64,000 nucleotides of DNA, from the NCBI GenBank assembly GCA_001939145.1, contig LSRX01000782.1:105407-169406 (forward strand), given 5' to 3'. The position numbers and the translations under genes are program-made. This DNA comes from Symbiodinium microadriaticum (lineage: Eukaryota; Sar; Dinophyceae; Suessiales; Symbiodiniaceae). Of the stretch, positions 60,001-64,000 are shown piece by piece. A model generated the notes under the pieces. The model did not search any database, was not told the origin of the DNA, and saw only the letters and a list, made by a program, of their open reading frames with translations. The first letter of the stretch is position 1, and the number at the start of each line of letters is the position of its first letter.

Positions 60001-60304
60001 TCGAGCTTGTCCGGTCGAGATCCGACGAGCATAGATCAGTTCGCGGAAAGTTCTCAGCATCCCACGCACCGCCGAAGAACATCCCCAAAGCTTGTGACCT
60101 CTGCTAAAGGCTCAGGTTGCAGCATGGCTTGCAGCGGGTAAGCAACTCTAATCGTCCTACTCCAAGTCCTACACCATGCATCAATTGATGCAGCATCACT
60201 TGATTTGTCTGATCTAAACCTTCCCTTCCCCCAACTAGGACCCGGTGCCACCCACTACGAATCCGAAGGATGATTGCGCAAACGGACTTGGAGCAGTACT
60301 GTGT

Positions 60305-61130
60305 CAAGTAACATCGGTCGGTCAGGGCCGTGATGACCAGCCTCAGGCTCGTAACCCTCGTGCTTAGCTACGTATTCCGCCCTGCCCTGCTCTCACTTGG
60401 TCCCCTTGGGCCGAGACCGCTCCTTACATCCCAGGTATTCGTAGGAGTAGATCTGGCGGAGTGAGGGATCAGTGATTCTGCGGTGTGCGGTGCTTCTTGC
60501 ACTTAGGCCGAGGCGAAGTCGACATCAGCAATGGAGATAACAGCGTGGTCGTTCTCCGTGCGCCAATACATCCGTGTCCTTGAAAGGAAAGAACGAAAGT
60601 AGAGACAGACAGAGCTCCTATCTTATACACAAGGCAAGGCAGGAACTGTTTCAGCCATTCGAAATCATTCTCGTCTTTGACCTTCATGTCTTTCGGCTTC
60701 TTCATGACCTCAAACCGAAAGGTACAAAAATGCTTGGAGTTTTGCAGCTCCTAGCCGGGGCCTCCATGAAAAGGTCTTTTTGATGGACATGGATCGTCAC
60801 CTGAAGGCTTTCGCATCGCAGCGCACAGAACGCCCTCGAGGCTTGACTTTCAGTGCAGGGATATTCTGGTGGCTCCATGAAGCAAGAACCGAGGTCCCAA
60901 CAAGTGTTTCGTATTTGATGCGCCTCAGCCTGATTGGCAGAAGTCGTGAGGCCTGGGCCTCCTTCCACGTGGCAACCGTGGGTGTCGCACTTGGACAGGT
61001 CGCCCTGCAGGCAAACCTGGATGAGGTCCGTCAGCAGCTGCCCGAACCTGAAACCCAGGTCCCTCATGCAGAGCATTTCTTCTCGAAACATATCGACACT
61101 TTCAAGCGGTCTGTGGTTTTGCCGGTGTTT
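60305..61130 (-). CDS. Dynein heavy chain exons: end of the linker and entry to AAA1
   Basis: Several short minus-strand exons are read in order. About 60985-61060 reads FGQLLTDLIQVCLQGDLSK, matching the lVRGdLsk element. About 60775-60840 reads ESLQVTIHVHQKDLFME, matching IViDVHaRDvv. About 60635-60690 reads VKDENDFEWLKQFL, matching v-x-s-x-x-D-F-e-W-x-x-q. About 60515-60580 reads MYWRTENDHAVISIADVDFA, matching RyyW...x-v-x-i-x-x-a-x-f. About 60425-60460 reads YSYEYLGC, matching YgYEYLG. About 60308-60355 reads LRLVITALTDRCYLT, matching RLVITPLTDRCYxTL. Upstream tail and linker exons are not recognised, and the next upstream same-strand gene is ArgJ. Confidence 0.9.
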
Positions 61131-61284
61131 TGAGAATCTGGGAGCGCCGTGCACGGTTGATGCCTTGACGTCTCCCATGCTCTGTTTTGAACATGTCCTT
61201 ACTGTTGGCATGTCTGGCTCCGATCTCCTGGCTTTGACCAGGCTTCGTGGTTCTGCAACGTCTGTCAAGGCGACCAGCTATCTC

Positions 61285-62681
61285 ACGCAGTCCACTTCCG
61301 ACTTGTTGTTCGCCTCAAGGGTTTGTGACCACAAGACCATTGTCCTTCGCATCTTCTACACGGAGTTCCGTCTCCGTGCTCCGCAGTTCTATCGGGCAAC
61401 CTTCATGAGCGGAGTCGGGACGAAGGTGGGTTCACTGAATGTGGCATTTGCTGCGGGTGCAGTCTCGCACTGCTTCGGCCGCAAGATGCCAAAGGTTTGT
61501 TAGTTAGCATCACTGCTGCTTCCCGGAGTACAGCATGAACTGAACAACATCTCTGTCACCCATCAGATTCCTTGACCTCGGAAGCAATCTGATGCATGCT
61601 TAAACAGTCTTGGTGTCTTCGACCTAAGATGTCTTACCTGAATACACGACCTTTCTGACGCAAAACTTTGCAACAGGCACAGAACCTCGGGGAGCCTCGG
61701 GAGTGGACTGTGTACGCGACAGGTCCGTCAAGTCTCACTGAAATTCTCAAAACGCTTCTTCCGCCCCGTGCTCGCAACATCTGTCCAGTCTCGTTTGTCC
61801 TGGAATCCGTGCCGCCGAACGACTTGTTCCGGGTGGACGTCATGACCGTCTTGTCCTTCAGATCTGAGGGAGGGTACTCTGCTTTCTTCCAAGGGTCCAA
61901 GGTGTCATACGCAGCGTCTGCACTCAAAATCTGCAGGAGATGCCATGCAGTGACATATCAAATGTGCCTTCTCTCGCGCCAAGGTTGTCAATGCCTCAGA
62001 TCAGGACATGAACAGTGAAGTTCTCAGGCAAAGTTAAGATATCAAAAAGCGCTGCGGCTGCGAATGAAAACGACCTTTGGGTATTCCCTGCGCAGCGGCC
62101 GCTGTCAGAACCTTCCCTGTCGGCCCAAACTTTCAGCGGCACCACAGCGCACACTGTTCGAAGAGCCGCTTGCTCTACAAGTGCTCGATACATGAATCCC
62201 TTTAACTGCGGGATTGAAATGCGTAGTCCCGTAGAAACCGTAGTGAAAGAACTAGTTGGTGAACATTCCCTTGTTTCAGCAATGTGTGGAGCACCCTGGC
62301 TCAGGTAGGTGTCCCATGACATTCGATTCGGACAGTCTGGGCTTCGGGCCTGCTGGAAGTCTGTTGTCCAAATCAGCTGGATTCCCAGCCTGGATGCCAA
62401 AATGGCTCAGTCACACAGTGGTCTTGTGAGCGAAGGATTCTCTCATGCACTGCATGCACAGCACGTCAAGCGGACTTTTGTCAGCGCCGGTCCTTGCTCC
62501 TGACAGCCTCGTGGCTGCTGGAACGGCTTCTCTTCGGCTCCAGACTTGCACCTTCTTACCTCTTAGTCGTGTTAGTCTTGGCATGGATCCCGACATGCAC
62601 GTCCACTTCCAGATGCAGAAGCCTACTCGCTGGACATTCTATTTCAGCATGGCTCCAGATCGCCCAATCTGGCCCTCATGA
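61285..62681 (+). CDS. Possible plus-strand multi-exon gene, unidentified
   Basis: Plus-strand segments look coding with GC-rich third positions. About 61290-61495 reads TIVLRIFYTEFRLRAPQFYR then AFAAGAVSHCFGRKMPK. It ends at an AAG before GTTTGT that could be a GT donor. After an acceptor CAACAG near 61677 comes LGEPREWTVYATGPSSLTEI, then LFRVDVMTVLSFRSEGGYSA. Later segments at 62130-62290 and 62520-62681 end with RWTFYFSMAPDRPIWPS and a stop at 62679. That stop abuts the ArgJ stop on the other strand. The opposite strand is also open in places, and one stretch (ILSADAAYDTLDPWKK near 61.9 kb) could instead be a dynein linker exon. I do not recognise a family. Confidence 0.4.
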
Positions 62682-64000
62682 GCGGTAGTCTGCATTGATC
62701 TTCACGTACTCGGTGGTCAAGTCAGATCCCAGAACCTAGGCTCAATCAATCCACCAGGAGATGCTTGACGAGCCCAGGTAGTCAGGTAGTCACTTACCAT
62801 GAATCTTGAACTTTGGAGCACGAATGCGCTCGTTGGCTGTCCATTGTTTGCTGATTTTGTTTTGTCGACATGTATGGTAACGATTGCATTCGCAGGGGCA
62901 ACGGCTTTTCCATGTCCGGCTCCCAAGACTACTTCCACGTCAACCACTCGCCGGTGCTGCGGGTAAGGTAGCTGACCTTTGTGTGCGACATACCCATTTC
63001 TGCTGGCATCTACTAAGAAATTGAACGAGCTACAGCACGAAATTCGCACAAAACTGCAGATCAAGCATCAGTCAGCTTCGGCAAATTTCAAGTGGCTGCT
63101 CAGTCGCTTCTCCTTTGCAGTATCAAGCCTGAACTGGCCTTTCTCGAAGATGGTCTCCCCACCGATTTTGCACACGCAGTCCTGTGCCATCTGTGCACCC
63201 GCAGCCCCCAAAGCTTGCCCCACCTTGCCGATCAAGCGCCCCACATTGGGATCATTGCCGGCAACAGCCGACTTGAACAGGGGCCCGTTCACTACTGCTT
63301 TTCCAATCCTTTTTGCGGTGTCGTCAGTGTCAGCACCACTGATGCTCACGCGTATGACATGCTGAGTTCCTTCTCCATTGCGCACTACCTGCGCGGCCAA
63401 ATCACAGCAAACCTCTTGTAGGGCTGCCTTGAATGCCTCCTTGCTGACTTCCTCCGTCGCTTGCCCACTGGAAATCAAAACAACCGTGTCGCTGGTAGAC
63501 TCATCTCCGTCGACTGAAATGGCATTGAAGCTGGTGGCCACGCATTCCTCCAGCATCTTTTGTAGCTCAGCCCTGTCGAAGCTGGCATCTGTCATCAAAA
63601 AGCTGAGCATCGTCGCCATGTTCGGCTCAATCATTCCAGCGCCTTTGGCTATTCCAACCAATCTTGCTCCACCATCGAAGGTCTTTGCCGAGAGCTTAGG
63701 GTAACGATCCGTAGTCATGATTCCACGAGCGGCCGGAACTGCGCTGCCTTTTTTCAGCATCTCTGAGGATGGAAGGGCCTGCACCATCTCCATTACGGGT
63801 AGCCTCCAGCCAATCACCCCTGTCGAACTTGGCAGGACTGCCGTCGCACCCGGTAGCTTTAGCTTCTTTGCAAGCTCCGTGCACAACTCTTCGCTGGCCG
63901 CTACGCCTCCATCAGCATCCGGAGGGGAGACGTTGCTGATTTTGTTGTTCACAACGATGGCTTGAAGATGCTCTCTTTCTGACAACCGGCGACGGCCAAC
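62676..64000 (-). CDS. argJ: Ornithine/glutamate N-acetyltransferase ArgJ, 3' part
   Basis: ArgJ transfers the acetyl group from N-acetylornithine to glutamate in the cyclic arginine pathway, in algae usually in the plastid (established family role). The first exon is open to the right edge, so the N-terminus is outside the window. It ends near 63075 and contains LQAIVVNNKISNV, LPSSTGVIGWRLPV and KGAGMIEPNMATMLSF. The last includes the autocleavage site before the catalytic Thr of ATML. It also contains ISVDGDESTSDT, VRNGEGTQHVIRVSISG and AGNDPNVGRLIGKVGQALG. A second exon (about 62925-63010) reads NGYVAHKGQLPYPQHRRVVD then VEVVLGAGHGKA. The last exon (62676-62735, acceptor CTAG) reads VLGSDLTTEYVKINADYRS and the stop, which is the classic ArgJ C-terminus. 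All expected motifs are intact. Confidence 0.95.

Noticed and set aside
60780-61133. Plus-strand ORF of 117 codons
   Set aside because: It is antisense to recognised dynein linker exons on the minus strand.

Overview
Eukaryotic nuclear DNA, most probably from a dinoflagellate such as a Symbiodiniaceae-like alga. Genes are broken into short exons. Several inferred junctions use GT, GC or apparently GA donors with a repeated AGG-like sequence across the boundary, which is typical of dinoflagellate splicing. AGT/AGC/AGG trinucleotide and GT-type repeats are abundant, and every gene I can name lies on the minus strand. I saw no bacterial operon, CRISPR, rRNA or clear tRNA. All exon limits are my manual reading and are approximate.

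The backbone of the window is a dynein heavy chain read right to left on the minus strand. Its pieces are colinear and each is seen once: end of the linker (61.1-60.3 kb), AAA1 P-loop (60.0-59.7 kb), AAA1 Walker B and sensor (58.4-57.95 kb), end of AAA1 (54.4-54.1 kb), AAA2 (53.8-52.97, 48.3-47.8 and about 46.7 kb), AAA3 (17.0-14.4 kb), the AAA3/AAA4 junction (13.9 kb) and AAA4 (10.7-8.2 kb). The tail, stalk and AAA5-6 are not recognised here.

Other same-strand genes lie between these dynein pieces. A CCR4/Angel-like endonuclease/exonuclease/phosphatase ORF (59.6-58.4 kb) nearly fills one AAA1 intron. A 1007-residue ORF joining a MYND zinc finger, an FIH-like JmjC hydroxylase and a fucosyltransferase-like domain (57.7-54.7 kb) nearly fills another. 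Between AAA2 and AAA3 lie a multi-exon lipoxygenase (37.3-31.6 kb), a multi-exon secreted GH13 alpha-amylase (30.9-26.1 kb) and an unidentified multi-exon gene (23.5-22.3 kb). Below AAA4 is an SLC38-like amino acid transporter (7.4-5.9 kb). Upstream of the linker is the 3' part of an ornithine acetyltransferase (ArgJ) gene running off the right edge (62.7-64.0 kb). A possible plus-strand gene sits at 61.3-62.68 kb.

The rest is repeats: long AGT-type tracts, an eight-base GTGTGTCT satellite next to an N, a palindromic array that flips orientation at about 25.07 kb, a MITE-like hairpin at 43.29-43.58 kb and several degenerate tandem repeats. The genes do not form one pathway. The notable feature is physical: unrelated genes interleaved with, and apparently nested inside, a dynein heavy chain gene.
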